From the NCBI RefSeq assembly GCF_900112265.1, contig NZ_FOLO01000016.1:1-64000 (forward strand): a stretch of DNA of 64,000 nucleotides. The letters run 5' to 3'. The notes under the pieces were generated by a model. It had not been told where the DNA came from. It ran no database searches and saw only the letters and a program-made list of their open reading frames with translations. Shown one piece after another: positions 25,360-34,381 of the stretch. This DNA comes from Pseudoalteromonas denitrificans DSM 6059 (GTDB lineage Bacteria; Pseudomonadota; Gammaproteobacteria; Enterobacterales; Alteromonadaceae). The translations under genes and the position numbers were made by a program. Numbering within the stretch: the stretch's first letter is position 1; every line of letters begins with the position of its first letter.

Positions 25360-25800
25360 ATGCGTACAATCGACTTTTCACCACTTCACCGTTCATTTAT
25401 TGGTTTTGATCATTTGGCTTCATTAATTGATACCGCGAATAGAAATGAAAAACAATCAGGCTTTCCTCCATATAATATTGAACTATTAGAAGAAAATAAA
25501 TATCGCATCACAATGGCTGTTGCTGGTTTCACTGAATCAGAACTCGCTATTGAGTCAGAGAATAATAATTTAAAAGTCACAGGCACTAAAGCAAATAAAG
25601 ACAAAATTGAACGTAACTTTATTCATCAGGGCATTGCTGAGCGCAACTTTGAACGTAAATTTCAATTGGGTGATCATGTTAAGGTAATGGGTGCTGATAT
25701 GGTAAATGGTTTATTGCATATCGACTTAGAAAGAGAAATACCTGAAGCGATGAAACCTCGCCAAATAAAAATAGGCGGCAGTAAATTAATAGAAAATTAA
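25360..25800 (+). CDS. ibpA: Small heat-shock protein, Hsp20/IbpA type (copy 1)
   Basis: 146 residues. N-terminal RTIDFSPLHRSFIGFDHLASL is the IbpA-type opening. The alpha-crystallin domain spans about 35–130 (YRITMAVAGFTESELAIE, GIAERNFERKFQLGDHVKV, NGLLHIDLEREIPEAMKPR), and the C-terminal KIGG stretch precedes a short tail. It is an ATP-independent holdase for aggregating proteins. A sigma32-type promoter and a ROSE-like hairpin at the ribosome-binding site predict both transcriptional and translational heat control. A close copy follows 154 bases later. Confidence 0.95.
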   Translation: MRTIDFSPLHRSFIGFDHLASLIDTANRNEKQSGFPPYNIELLEENKYRITMAVAGFTESELAIESENNNLKVTGTKANKDKIERNFIHQGIAERNFERKFQLGDHVKVMGADMVNGLLHIDLEREIPEAMKPRQIKIGGSKLIEN

Positions 25801-25899
25801 TTTTTCAAAATATTAATCATTAAGCTGTTTATTTTAAATAGGCAGTTTCGTCAAAATAGAATGCCAAAAGGGTTCTAAATATACATAGTTCTACAAATA

Positions 25900-25925
25900 A
25901 AAACTTGTTCATTATGAAGAGTTTT
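25900..25925 (+). promoter_or_regulatory. Leader hairpin of the second sHSP gene
   Basis: AAAACT (25900–25905) pairs with AGTTTT (25920–25925) around the same TTCATTATGAA core found at 25278–25297. The changed outer pairs are compensatory. Confidence 0.55.
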
Positions 25926-25932
25926 ATTAAAT

Positions 25933-25948
25933 ATCGCTCGATGAGGAT
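25933..25948 (+). promoter_or_regulatory. ROSE-like RNA thermometer hairpin, copy 2
   Basis: The stem is the same as in copy 1 (ATC-G-CTC with GAGGAT), and only one loop base differs (GAT for AAT). It masks the GAGGA site (25943–25947) of the second sHSP. Confidence 0.75.
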
Positions 25949-25954
25949 AATATT

Positions 25955-26395
25955 ATGCGTACAGTAAACTTTGCTCCATTAAACCGTTCATTTATTGGCT
26001 TTGACCAATTAACTTCCTTAATTGATACTGTTAAAAAAACAGATCAACAACCAAACTCTATACCATATAACATAGAGTCATTTGATGACAATAAATACAG
26101 AATTACAATGGCTATTTCTGGATTTACAGAGCCTGAATTACATATTGAGTCTCAAAATAACGTATTAAAAGTAACAGGTACAAAAGAGGCAAAAGAAAAA
26201 CTTGCGTCTACTTTTATCCATCAAGGGATCACGAGTCAGAATTTTGAAAAGCAATTTCAGCTAGGAGATCACGTTAAAGTGATATCTGCTAATATCGAAA
26301 ATGGATTGTTATATATTGAGTTAATAAGAGAAGTGCCTGAGGCATTAAAACCACGTAAAATTAAAATAGGTGATGAGTCATTACTAGAGCATTAA
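25955..26395 (+). CDS. Small heat-shock protein, Hsp20/IbpA type (copy 2)
   Basis: 146 residues, same length and layout as the gene at 25360, with many substitutions (RTVNFAPLNRSFIGFDQLTSL; alpha-crystallin core YRITMAISGFTEPELHIE). The whole leader-plus-gene appears duplicated, but no sigma32 promoter is seen in the 154-base gap, so it is probably co-transcribed from 25128. E. coli IbpA and IbpB likewise are an adjacent diverged pair with thermometers. A strong terminator follows at 26441. Confidence 0.93.
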   Translation: MRTVNFAPLNRSFIGFDQLTSLIDTVKKTDQQPNSIPYNIESFDDNKYRITMAISGFTEPELHIESQNNVLKVTGTKEAKEKLASTFIHQGITSQNFEKQFQLGDHVKVISANIENGLLYIELIREVPEALKPRKIKIGDESLLEH

Positions 26396-26440
26396 ACGAC
26401 CACTATTGCGTTTTATTTTTTCGTTATTTCCCTGACTTTT

Positions 26441-26465
26441 AAGCCCGAATTATCGGGCTTTTTTG
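26441..26465 (+). terminator. Rho-independent terminator after the sHSP pair
   Basis: AAGCCCGA (26441–26448) and TCGGGCTT (26453–26460) form a perfect stem with a four-base loop, followed by TTTT and more T-rich sequence. It ends the heat-shock transcript; the convergent GH3 gene stops at 26467. Confidence 0.92.
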
Positions 26466-26466
26466 T

Positions 26467-28263
26467 TTATATTTTTACTGTTACGGGTAAATAACCTTTA
26501 GCTTTAATGTGACCACTTAATACTTTAGCTAAAGCACTAAATATGGGGCTTTTGATTTCATGTGTATGAGAATCTAAATGTGTATTATAGGCATATGTTG
26601 CTAATGAGATATCTGCTACGTCATTAAATTGGGCTATTTCATAAGGTGTTCTTAAACTAATAAAAACTGTTTTTTTGTTATGTACTTTTGCAAATTTCAA
26701 CAAATCATAAACATCTTTAGGGTTTGCTATATTTTCAATACGTTGTTTATTTGTTATTAAATCATCCATCCCCCCCATTTCAGCAGCACTTTGCTTTGGT
26801 GCAATATGAGCACCGATCACAATATTTGCATTATCAATAAAGTGTTGTGCTTTTGTTATATCAAAATTTTGCATATTTGTATGAGTAACAAACAAGGTCT
26901 TTTTAAATTGCGCCTGTAACATGCTTGATAAGGCAAGGCATTTAGTTTTATCTGGCATAATTAAATGCACAATATCTCGGTTATTAATAGGCAAAATATT
27001 ATTTTGAGATGTAACTAAAGTAATCGCAGCTTCTGCGAGTTGTTGTTCAATTATTAAATTTTCAGGCTTTAATAGTTGTGTTTTAGAGTGAGAAATTTTA
27101 TCAGTTAAACTAGTTGTTACATTACCAACAAGTTCATAATCATATTTTAATTTTTGAATTCGTTTAAATGATTCGCATATTTCATGTTTATCAAGTTCTC
27201 CAGCATTAACAGCATTAGCAACAGCGTCAATTAACTGGGGTAATTTATTTAGGTCTTGAGCCGTTCTGATTTTTATAGGCATTAAAGCGATATCAACACC
27301 GGCTTTAAAAGTATTGATAACAGCATCATCTTCGGTGAAAAAGTCCTTAATACCTTTCATGTCTAAGGCATCTGTGATCACGACACCTTTGTAAGCTAAC
27401 TCTTCTCTGAGAATATTCGTTATCATTTTTCGTGACATTGTTGCGGGTTTCAACATTTTAACACCCGATTTGGCGATAAATTCGCTATTATCTAAATTTG
27501 GATATTGTATATGCGCAGTCATTACCATGCCGGGTGCATCATGTTTTATGATCTGTTTAAAAGGAGCGATATCCATTTTATAAACTGTTTCTAGGTCGTG
27601 CATGACGATTGGTAAACCTGTATGGCTATCAACATCTGTATCACCGTGGCCAGGAAAATGTTTAAGTGTGCTGATTATATTATGTTTTTGCATTGCAGAT
27701 ACTTGTGCTTGGCCAAGTTTTGCCACAACATCAGGGTTTTCACCAAAAGAACGCACGTTAATAACGGGGTTATTTTTGTTGCTATTAACATCTATGGTAG
27801 GGGCATGGTTAACATTAAACCCTAAGCTATTAAGCTCAGTTGCCAGAACTTCTGCTGTTTTTGTTGCATAATCGCAGCCATGTTCTTGATAAGTTGCACC
27901 GATAGACATATTTCCTGTAAACGCAATTGTATCAGAACGAGATGTTCTAAAAACACGACCACCTTCTTGATCAATAGAGATTAATAAAGGTGATTTTAAG
28001 CTTGAATTTGTAGCTGCTAGCTGTAAATCATGATTAAGCTTGATGATTTGTTGCGGACTTTCTAAATTATCTGAAAATAAAATAATGCCGCCAAGACTTG
28101 TTTGGCTAATCAATTGAGCAATTTCTTTTGGCAGTTGTGTCATTGCTTTTCGTGGATTTTCAGCCGTTATGGGGTGTTCATTATAAAAGCGTAAATCTAT
28201 CATTATTTTTTGTGCGATTTGTACTTTTAACGATGTTTTTTTATCAGTTGCATTGGCCTGCAT
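26467..28263 (-). CDS. Glycoside hydrolase family 3, NagZ-like beta-N-acetylglucosaminidase
   Basis: About 598 residues from the ATG at 28263, which has an AGGA site; an upstream ATG at 28287 is less supported. The N-terminal GH3 barrel has SLGGIILFSDNLESP, LLISIDQEGGRVFR and the NagZ-type loop LKHFPGHGDTDVDSHTGLP, whose His/Asp act in catalysis. A C-terminal domain (about 400–598) follows, longer than in the compact E. coli NagZ. It would release GlcNAc from muropeptides; the divergent neighbour anmK uses the 1,6-anhydroMurNAc made in that pathway. No clear export signal. Confidence 0.85.
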   Translation of the reverse strand: MQANATDKKTSLKVQIAQKIMIDLRFYNEHPITAENPRKAMTQLPKEIAQLISQTSLGGIILFSDNLESPQQIIKLNHDLQLAATNSSLKSPLLISIDQEGGRVFRTSRSDTIAFTGNMSIGATYQEHGCDYATKTAEVLATELNSLGFNVNHAPTIDVNSNKNNPVINVRSFGENPDVVAKLGQAQVSAMQKHNIISTLKHFPGHGDTDVDSHTGLPIVMHDLETVYKMDIAPFKQIIKHDAPGMVMTAHIQYPNLDNSEFIAKSGVKMLKPATMSRKMITNILREELAYKGVVITDALDMKGIKDFFTEDDAVINTFKAGVDIALMPIKIRTAQDLNKLPQLIDAVANAVNAGELDKHEICESFKRIQKLKYDYELVGNVTTSLTDKISHSKTQLLKPENLIIEQQLAEAAITLVTSQNNILPINNRDIVHLIMPDKTKCLALSSMLQAQFKKTLFVTHTNMQNFDITKAQHFIDNANIVIGAHIAPKQSAAEMGGMDDLITNKQRIENIANPKDVYDLLKFAKVHNKKTVFISLRTPYEIAQFNDVADISLATYAYNTHLDSHTHEIKSPIFSALAKVLSGHIKAKGYLPVTVKI

Positions 28264-28348
28264 TGAAAGTCCTGTTTTTAAAATCATAAAGTGGCTAAAA
28301 TCTAATACTTAATTCAATTATTCGCTTTCTTTGAGATTGTTATTTTAT

Positions 28349-29500
28349 ATGAAAATTTCCAATACAACAGATACTTCTTTAAACCAATATTATTTAGGCA
28401 TAATGTCTGGCACGAGTCTTGATGGAATCGATGTCGCTTTGGTATCAATTTCAAAAAATGAGAATAAGACTATTTTTATAGCCGGTGAAGAATTTTCTTT
28501 TGATGATGATTTACGTAAAAAAATTCTCATGCTCTGCGAAACACAAACAACTTCATTACAAAATTTAGGGGAAATTACAAGTGAACTTAGCTTGGCCTAT
28601 GCTGATGCGATAAACTTGTTTTTAATAAAACAAAAAATTGATGCTAAACAAATCAGAGCATTAGGTTGTCACGGGCAAACGGTATTTCATCAACCTGCGG
28701 GAAATAACGCCTTTTCAATGCAGCTAGTTGACGGGGCAAAAATAGCAGCAAATACACATATCACAACCGTAACTGATTTTAGATCTATGGATATTGCTTT
28801 GGGCGGTCAAGGTGCCCCTTTAGTACCTTTATTTCATCAAGGTTTAGTGGAACAAGTTCAAGCTGGCGTCAGTGAGTCTATGGTATTTTTAAATATAGGC
28901 GGTATAGCAAATATATCTGTTGTAAACCCTACACCTTTATCCGGCTTTGATACTGGTCCTGGCAATGTTTTACTTGATAGTTGGATCTATAAAATTTCAG
29001 GTAAGCGATATGATAAAAATGGTGAGTTATCAAAAAAAGGGAAATGCAATGAGAAGTTATTAAACCTTCTATTATCAGAGCCTTATTTTGATTTAACAGC
29101 GCCAAAAAGTACGGGGCGAGAACGCTTTAATTTAGCCTGGCTTGAAAGTAAATTAACATTATTAAATCAGAAAATATCTGATGCTGATGTAATGGCAACA
29201 CTCATCGCTTTAACTTGTGAGCCAATTATAAAAGCTTTAATAGATTACCCGCCTGGGCAGTTATTAGTATGTGGTGGTGGCACAAAAAATAAGGCTTTAA
29301 TGGAATATTTAAAAAATGCATTAGCTCAGTGGCAGGTGAAAGTGACAGATGATGTAGGAATCAGTGCAGATTACATGGAAGCAATGGCATTTGCTTGGCT
29401 TGCTCACAGATGCATAAACCGTTTGGTGGGTAATGAACCACAAGTCACTGGCGCTAAACGCGCTGAGATATGTGGTGCCATTACCCAAATTCTAAATTAA
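28349..29500 (+). CDS. anmK: Anhydro-N-acetylmuramic acid kinase
   Basis: 383 residues from the ATG at 28349; an earlier start at 28331 has no better support. It has the family signature YLGIMSGTSLDGIDVALV, ALGCHGQTVFHQP, VTDFRSMDIALGGQGAPLVP, NIGGIANIS and FDTGPGNVLLD. It phosphorylates and opens 1,6-anhydroMurNAc to MurNAc-6-phosphate, with ATP, in peptidoglycan recycling. It is divergent from the NagZ-like gene, giving a two-gene recycling locus. Confidence 0.96.
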   Translation: MKISNTTDTSLNQYYLGIMSGTSLDGIDVALVSISKNENKTIFIAGEEFSFDDDLRKKILMLCETQTTSLQNLGEITSELSLAYADAINLFLIKQKIDAKQIRALGCHGQTVFHQPAGNNAFSMQLVDGAKIAANTHITTVTDFRSMDIALGGQGAPLVPLFHQGLVEQVQAGVSESMVFLNIGGIANISVVNPTPLSGFDTGPGNVLLDSWIYKISGKRYDKNGELSKKGKCNEKLLNLLLSEPYFDLTAPKSTGRERFNLAWLESKLTLLNQKISDADVMATLIALTCEPIIKALIDYPPGQLLVCGGGTKNKALMEYLKNALAQWQVKVTDDVGISADYMEAMAFAWLAHRCINRLVGNEPQVTGAKRAEICGAITQILN

Positions 29501-29523
29501 ATATGAACTGTTGTTATGTATCA

Positions 29524-30300
29524 TTAAAAATAATGTGTTTCTTCAGTTGCAAGCGTAATACCTGCTTCGTCAGTTAAATCCCATTGTTTTATCATGCGAG
29601 TGGAACCTGCTGAATTTGAACATTCAATTGCTTGATAAAGCACAGGTTTAGTATTGCTAAATGTTTCTGCTGTTGTAAATACATCAGAATAAAAGTTGCT
29701 ATGGGATGATTTTCCATGGAATAAATTGAGCGTTTGTCCATAATCAATCACACTTTTACAAATGCTTTCAGTTGTACCATTACTTACGGTTATCTTACCC
29801 TGATATGACACTTCATCATGAAAAGAATAGCTTTGAGTTTGATATATAAAATTACCAACAGGCGTTACAGTGGCATCCCAAGTCACTTTAGGTACACCTG
29901 GTATTTTATGTAGAATAGTCACATCTTGATTATTTTTATCCTTACAACCAAGCTGTAATACTTTACCGTGCGTAAAATGTGATTCAGGTAAGTCGAATAT
30001 AATTGCATAGTCAACATAATTTGAATAGTTAGATGGTGTTACTTGTACATTGGCTATTAATGTCCCATCCTCGCGACTGTATAAATTTGCATATTCACAA
30101 TTAGATTCTGGATTATTATAAACAATATGAAACCCTAGTTTTTGAGCTGAACGGTCTGAAGTGGCAACTCTTGAAACTGGCCCTTGGCTATAATTTGTTT
30201 CAACACTTACGCCATCAATGTCAAAAATATACTGAGCTTGTGCTGATGCACTTAAAGTGAATAAACTCGCCGCTAATAAAGATAAGTTATATGTTTTCAT
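29524..30300 (-). CDS. Secreted hypothetical protein, 258 aa
   Basis: A signal peptide (LSLLAASLFTLSASAQAQ) is cleaved near residue 22. The mature part is beta-strand-rich with four cysteines (about 67, 118, 182, 227) that could form disulfides. I do not recognise a domain. It is tail-to-tail with anmK with 23 bases between the stops, and has its own long upstream region, so it is expressed separately. Confidence 0.7.
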   Translation of the reverse strand: MKTYNLSLLAASLFTLSASAQAQYIFDIDGVSVETNYSQGPVSRVATSDRSAQKLGFHIVYNNPESNCEYANLYSREDGTLIANVQVTPSNYSNYVDYAIIFDLPESHFTHGKVLQLGCKDKNNQDVTILHKIPGVPKVTWDATVTPVGNFIYQTQSYSFHDEVSYQGKITVSNGTTESICKSVIDYGQTLNLFHGKSSHSNFYSDVFTTAETFSNTKPVLYQAIECSNSAGSTRMIKQWDLTDEAGITLATEETHYF

Positions 30301-30701
30301 TTAATTAAATCCTTGATAATTAATTATAAAAATTTCAACTAAGAGAGGGCCCTTCTCTATTATTAAATTCTTAAGCTCTGTTGCTTAATGAGGTAATGTT
30401 ATGAGTCGGTGACAGCGTTGTCAATTTAAAATGTACCGAAATAAGAGATATTTTTTAAATGACATGTTCAAATTAAAGTAAGTGTTATCAAGTGGTTAAC
30501 TTAATGCTGTGATATGTTAAATGTGTTTAATAAAGATTGATTAATTAAATTAAAATATCGATTATTCATTTAAAACTGCTATGTAAATATAATGTCATTG
30601 ATTGTGTGATTTTTGCTTTGTTTTTGACAGCAGCTTTACTTTAATTAAGCAGATCTTATTTAGTAGGCTACAGTGATAGATAATTTTTTAGGTCAGAGTG
30701 T
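30301..30701. other. Gene-free stretch
   Basis: About 400 AT-rich bases upstream of the secreted hypothetical protein gene and beyond the 3' end of the FAD/Fe-S gene. It contains a GC-rich inverted repeat around AGAGAGGGCCCTTCTCT (30343–30359), 43 bases before the hypothetical gene's start. No ORF or RNA gene is supported. Confidence 0.5.
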
Positions 30702-33608
30702 CTAATAATTATCAAAAGTTGAACTTACCCTGTCTAATAAGTATACAATAGATTGATAAGGTATATTTGTGGCCTTAGTTAAGCCTATTTCACAGGTGCG
30801 ACTATTTGAATAACCTTCCGTTATTTTTCCTGTTTTACATTGCTTTAATTGCGGCTCTAAGGGTCTTAAAGCATTTTCATTGAGCTGTGGTAAAAAGAAA
30901 CCTTTATCACCTGCAAATCCACAACAATTAATATCACTGGGTATAAGTACTTCATTGGCACACGCTTGCGCTAAGTTTATTATACTGTGTTCTATATTTT
31001 GTCTTTTGCTACTACAGCTGATATGCAAAGTGATGGGCGCCAATTGTGGTGTGATTTTTAAATGTTTCAAAATGAATTTATCAATAAAGTCAGTTACTTC
31101 GAATGTCTTTATTGGCATATTATCAAAACTGTAATTATCTAAAGCTAAGGTGCAAGGGCTCGCATCCATTATTATTGGAGTTTTACCATTATTTGTTAAT
31201 GGATAAATGCTTGATATAAGAGCGTGTGCTGTGTTATTTGCTGTATTTTGATCGCCTTTGCTAGCCCAAGGCATGCCACAGCATAAATCATTAATATTTT
31301 TTGGGATCAAAATTTCAAAACCTGCTTTTTTAAATATTGATGATACAACTTCAAATAATGCGCGTTGATCTTCTGCATTTTTATCTTGAGCAAAAGTTCT
31401 GCCACCACAACTTGGAATATATATAACCTGTTTAATGCTATTTGAAGAGAACTGCTGTTTTGTTTTGGTGATTGCTTTAGCACCTTTTGGCCAGGCTGGA
31501 TAATAAAGGGGAATTCTTTTACCTGATATTTTATTTAATAACTTAAAACTATTTTTTATTGCTAATTCGGATGCTAATTTATTTGCAATAGATATCGCCG
31601 AAAGACCCAACTTTGAAGTTGAAACTGCAAGGTTTAAATGATCCGCAGTAAATTTAGATAAATGTTTTGCAAGTCTATTTGTTGACAATTTTTCAGCACG
31701 TAATGATTTAATAAATTCCCCTGTATTTATGCCTACAGGGCATTTTAATCCACATAGTCCCGTTGCTGCACAGGTGTCGATAGCTAAATATTGATAATCT
31801 TGTTTTAAGTTATCAAGTTCCCTTTTAATTGAATTATTATTTGGCTCTATGGCTAAAATATTTTCAAGTTCAATGATCCGTCGCCATACACTAATGCGTT
31901 GCCTAGGTGTTAGGGTGAAGCCGTTTGATGGGCAAACAGATTCACAAAATCCACATTCAATGCATTTATCAATAATGTTATCGGTAGTGGGTAATGTTTT
32001 TAAATTTTCTAAATGAATATTGGCATTGTCACTAATAAGCACATCTGGATTTAAAATATTATTTGGATCAAATGCATGTTTTATTTGTTGCATAAGTTGA
32101 TAGGCATCAGAGCCCCACTCTAATGCAACAAAGGGTGCCATATTACGCCCTGTACCATGCTCAGCTTTTAATGAGCCCTTAAATTGTATGGCAACTAAGT
32201 GTGAAACATCTTGCATAAATTTGCTATAACGGTCTATTTGTTTTTGTTCATTAAATGACTGAGTAAAAACAAAATGCAAATTACCATCTAACGCATGGCC
32301 AAAAATAATGGCTTCATCATACTGATATTTTTTAAATAAGCCCTGTAGTGCCTGTACACCACTCCCTAAGTGCTCTGTTGGAAATGTCACATCTTCAATT
32401 ACAACGGTTGTGCCCGTTTTTCTGACTGCGCCAACGGCTGGAAATGTTGCTTTGCGTATTTGCCAAAGTTCAGAGCATATTAAGTGATCTTTTGTAAATT
32501 CAACTTGCGCAATAATACTTGAATTAAATTGCGACATTAATACTTGGGCTTTTTGTTGTATTTGATCTAGAGCGTTTGAATCTGGTGCGTGGATTTCTAT
32601 TAATAATGCGGCTGCGTTTTCATGTAAATGGCTTATTTTATTTTTCTGTAAACATGTTTGTAATAAAGCCCTGTCCGCAACGCTTCTCAGTGACCGTACA
32701 TCTAACAACTCAATGGCTGCTATTTCTAACTTTGCTAATTGTGAAACTAAGTTACAGGCTAAAGTAACATCATCAAAAATATAAAAACCTGTTACTTTAT
32801 TATGGTAATCATCAACTGTATTAAAAGTAATATCGGCAATGAAGCCTAATGTGCCTTCACTGCCTATCATTAAATGTTTTATAACATCTATTGGGTGTTC
32901 AAAATCTAGCAGTGAATTTATGCCATAACCACATGTATTTTTATAGCGGTATTTATTACGAATTAGAGCAGACAATTGAGTATTATCTTTTACTGTATTT
33001 AATAACTGATTTATTGTGTTAATGAGTTCAGGTTTATTGATAATAAAAGAGTGACAGCTATTTTTATCACTGGTATTTAGTTCGGTACCATCTGCAAAGA
33101 TTATCGTCATATCTGCTAAGGTATGATAGCTATTTTGTTTTACACCACAGCACATGCCTGAAGCGTTATTCGCAGCTATGCCACCAATTTTGCAGCTATC
33201 AATTGATGCGGGATCTGGCCCTATTTTTTTATTGTAGGGCAGTAATAATTGATTTGCTTTTGCGCCTATTATGCCCGGCTGTAAACGTATTTTATTACCT
33301 GAGTTTGATATGTCGGCTTGCTGCCAGTCAGAAGTTAAAGTGATTAAAACTGAATCTGTGATCGCTTGACCTGATAAACTGGTGCCTGCAGCTCTAAAGG
33401 TAAGCGGCACGTTATATTTATTAGCGAGTATCAAAACGTGTTGAACTTGATCTTTATTTTTAAGTGCTAATATGAGCTTTGGCACTAAACGATAAAAGCT
33501 GGCATCTGTGCCATAAGCATAACGTTTAGAATAAGATGTTATCATTTCATTAGGGGTTAAAAAGCGCTGTAATTGAGATTTGAAATGTGAAAATAACGCG
33601 TCTGTCAT
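30702..33608 (-). CDS. FAD-linked and Fe-S D-lactate/2-hydroxyacid dehydrogenase-like protein
   Basis: 968 residues from the ATG at 33608 (AAGG site; an upstream start at 33671 is unlikely). N-terminal FAD_binding_4 domain (VPLTFRAAGTSLSGQA; GPDPASIDSCKIGG; GSEGTLGFIADITF), FAD-oxidase C domain to about 530, then two 4Fe-4S motifs (CIECGFCESVCPSNG and CAATGLCGLKCPVG) and C-terminal CCG domains (CCGMPW, CCGFAG). This one-chain design is that of the Dld-II/YdiJ family, which oxidises D-lactate or D-2-hydroxy acids and feeds electrons to the chain. Alone on its strand. Confidence 0.88.
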   Translation of the reverse strand: MTDALFSHFKSQLQRFLTPNEMITSYSKRYAYGTDASFYRLVPKLILALKNKDQVQHVLILANKYNVPLTFRAAGTSLSGQAITDSVLITLTSDWQQADISNSGNKIRLQPGIIGAKANQLLLPYNKKIGPDPASIDSCKIGGIAANNASGMCCGVKQNSYHTLADMTIIFADGTELNTSDKNSCHSFIINKPELINTINQLLNTVKDNTQLSALIRNKYRYKNTCGYGINSLLDFEHPIDVIKHLMIGSEGTLGFIADITFNTVDDYHNKVTGFYIFDDVTLACNLVSQLAKLEIAAIELLDVRSLRSVADRALLQTCLQKNKISHLHENAAALLIEIHAPDSNALDQIQQKAQVLMSQFNSSIIAQVEFTKDHLICSELWQIRKATFPAVGAVRKTGTTVVIEDVTFPTEHLGSGVQALQGLFKKYQYDEAIIFGHALDGNLHFVFTQSFNEQKQIDRYSKFMQDVSHLVAIQFKGSLKAEHGTGRNMAPFVALEWGSDAYQLMQQIKHAFDPNNILNPDVLISDNANIHLENLKTLPTTDNIIDKCIECGFCESVCPSNGFTLTPRQRISVWRRIIELENILAIEPNNNSIKRELDNLKQDYQYLAIDTCAATGLCGLKCPVGINTGEFIKSLRAEKLSTNRLAKHLSKFTADHLNLAVSTSKLGLSAISIANKLASELAIKNSFKLLNKISGKRIPLYYPAWPKGAKAITKTKQQFSSNSIKQVIYIPSCGGRTFAQDKNAEDQRALFEVVSSIFKKAGFEILIPKNINDLCCGMPWASKGDQNTANNTAHALISSIYPLTNNGKTPIIMDASPCTLALDNYSFDNMPIKTFEVTDFIDKFILKHLKITPQLAPITLHISCSSKRQNIEHSIINLAQACANEVLIPSDINCCGFAGDKGFFLPQLNENALRPLEPQLKQCKTGKITEGYSNSRTCEIGLTKATNIPYQSIVYLLDRVSSTFDNY

Positions 33609-33712
33609 ACATACCCTTAAATAAAAATGCTTTGATTTTAATAATTTAAATATTATTAATAACCAAAGCATTATACCTATATATATGGAGTTATATAGAG
33701 GCTAGTAGGGTA

Positions 33713-33895
33713 TTACTCACATTCATTTAGTCGGTGGGCATCTGATTTTGGTGATGCTGCTTTTATTAGGTTTAGCTGAGTTCTGACTTGTTTATGCATA
33801 CTCAACATTTGTTCAAAATTATCTTCATCACTAACTTCAACTTGCTCAGATAGCACTTGATCTAAATGAGATACTTCTTTTTTCCAGTCGTTCAT
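33713..33895 (-). CDS. Small acidic hypothetical protein, 60 aa
   Basis: Starts at ATG 33895 behind CCGGAG; the upstream in-frame ATG is less likely. Sequence opens MNDWKKEVSHLDQVLSEQVE and is predicted all-helical and soluble. No family recognised. It lies 104 bases upstream of the FAD/Fe-S gene on the same strand. Confidence 0.6.
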   Translation of the reverse strand: MNDWKKEVSHLDQVLSEQVEVSDEDNFEQMLSMHKQVRTQLNLIKAASPKSDAHRLNECE

Positions 33896-34280
33896 AATAA
33901 TACTCCGGTTAAAATTGTGATCTTGCAATTTTAAGACCTGACAATTAGGCCTATTTTTATATTAATATCGCTAATTTGCTTTGCAAAATGCGATGCATAA
34001 GAAGTGAGAGACATCTTAACGGGAGAATTATACCTGATTGGTTAAAAATTGTATTATTTTGATTGCTTATATCTAGTATATTAAATTGTAATTTGTCTGG
34101 TTGTAAGTATATCGCAATATTAAGCTATCCATGCCTTTGATAACTTGAGATAATCACCACATAAAATACCTATTAACTTTGTAATATGAAAAAATTACTC
34201 AGATCAAACAGCATTCGATCTTGAAATATAGGTTATTCAAAAACTCTTATTCTAAACATAATATATTCATCGGAATAGGA
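33896..34280. other. Gene-free stretch upstream of the sbcD leader
   Basis: AT-rich spacer between the divergent small gene and the sbcD leader. It must hold promoters for both, but no box is clear enough to call. I see no ORF or RNA gene. Confidence 0.5.
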
Positions 34281-34301
34281 CATCATTTTATTTAGGTTTT
34301 C

Positions 34302-34325
34302 ATGACAATATTACAACTGAGATAG
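34302..34325 (+). CDS. Seven-codon upstream ORF in the sbcD leader (speculative)
   Basis: The first copy of the duplicated start reads MTILQLR then TAG, compared with MKILHTS for sbcD. It has the same TTTAGGT upstream. Its stop codon is inside the left arm of the palindrome at 34311–34344, an arrangement like a leader peptide, but translation is unproven. Confidence 0.3.
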   Translation: MTILQLR

Positions 34326-34344
34326 ATAACTATCTCAGTTGTAA
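34311..34344. repeat. Perfect 15-bp palindrome upstream of sbcD
   Basis: TTACAACTGAGATAG (34311–34325) and CTATCTCAGTTGTAA (34330–34344) are exact reverse complements with a four-base loop. It has no T-tract. It may be a DNA or RNA hairpin, or an operator. Confidence 0.85.
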
Positions 34345-34381
34345 ACATAGCTGATAGCCACATTATTTCATTTAGGTATTT

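Noticed and set aside
34311..34344. Rho-independent terminator upstream of sbcD
   Set aside because: The stem is perfect, but no T-tract follows and the base composition is not GC-rich, so it is better listed as a palindrome of unknown role.
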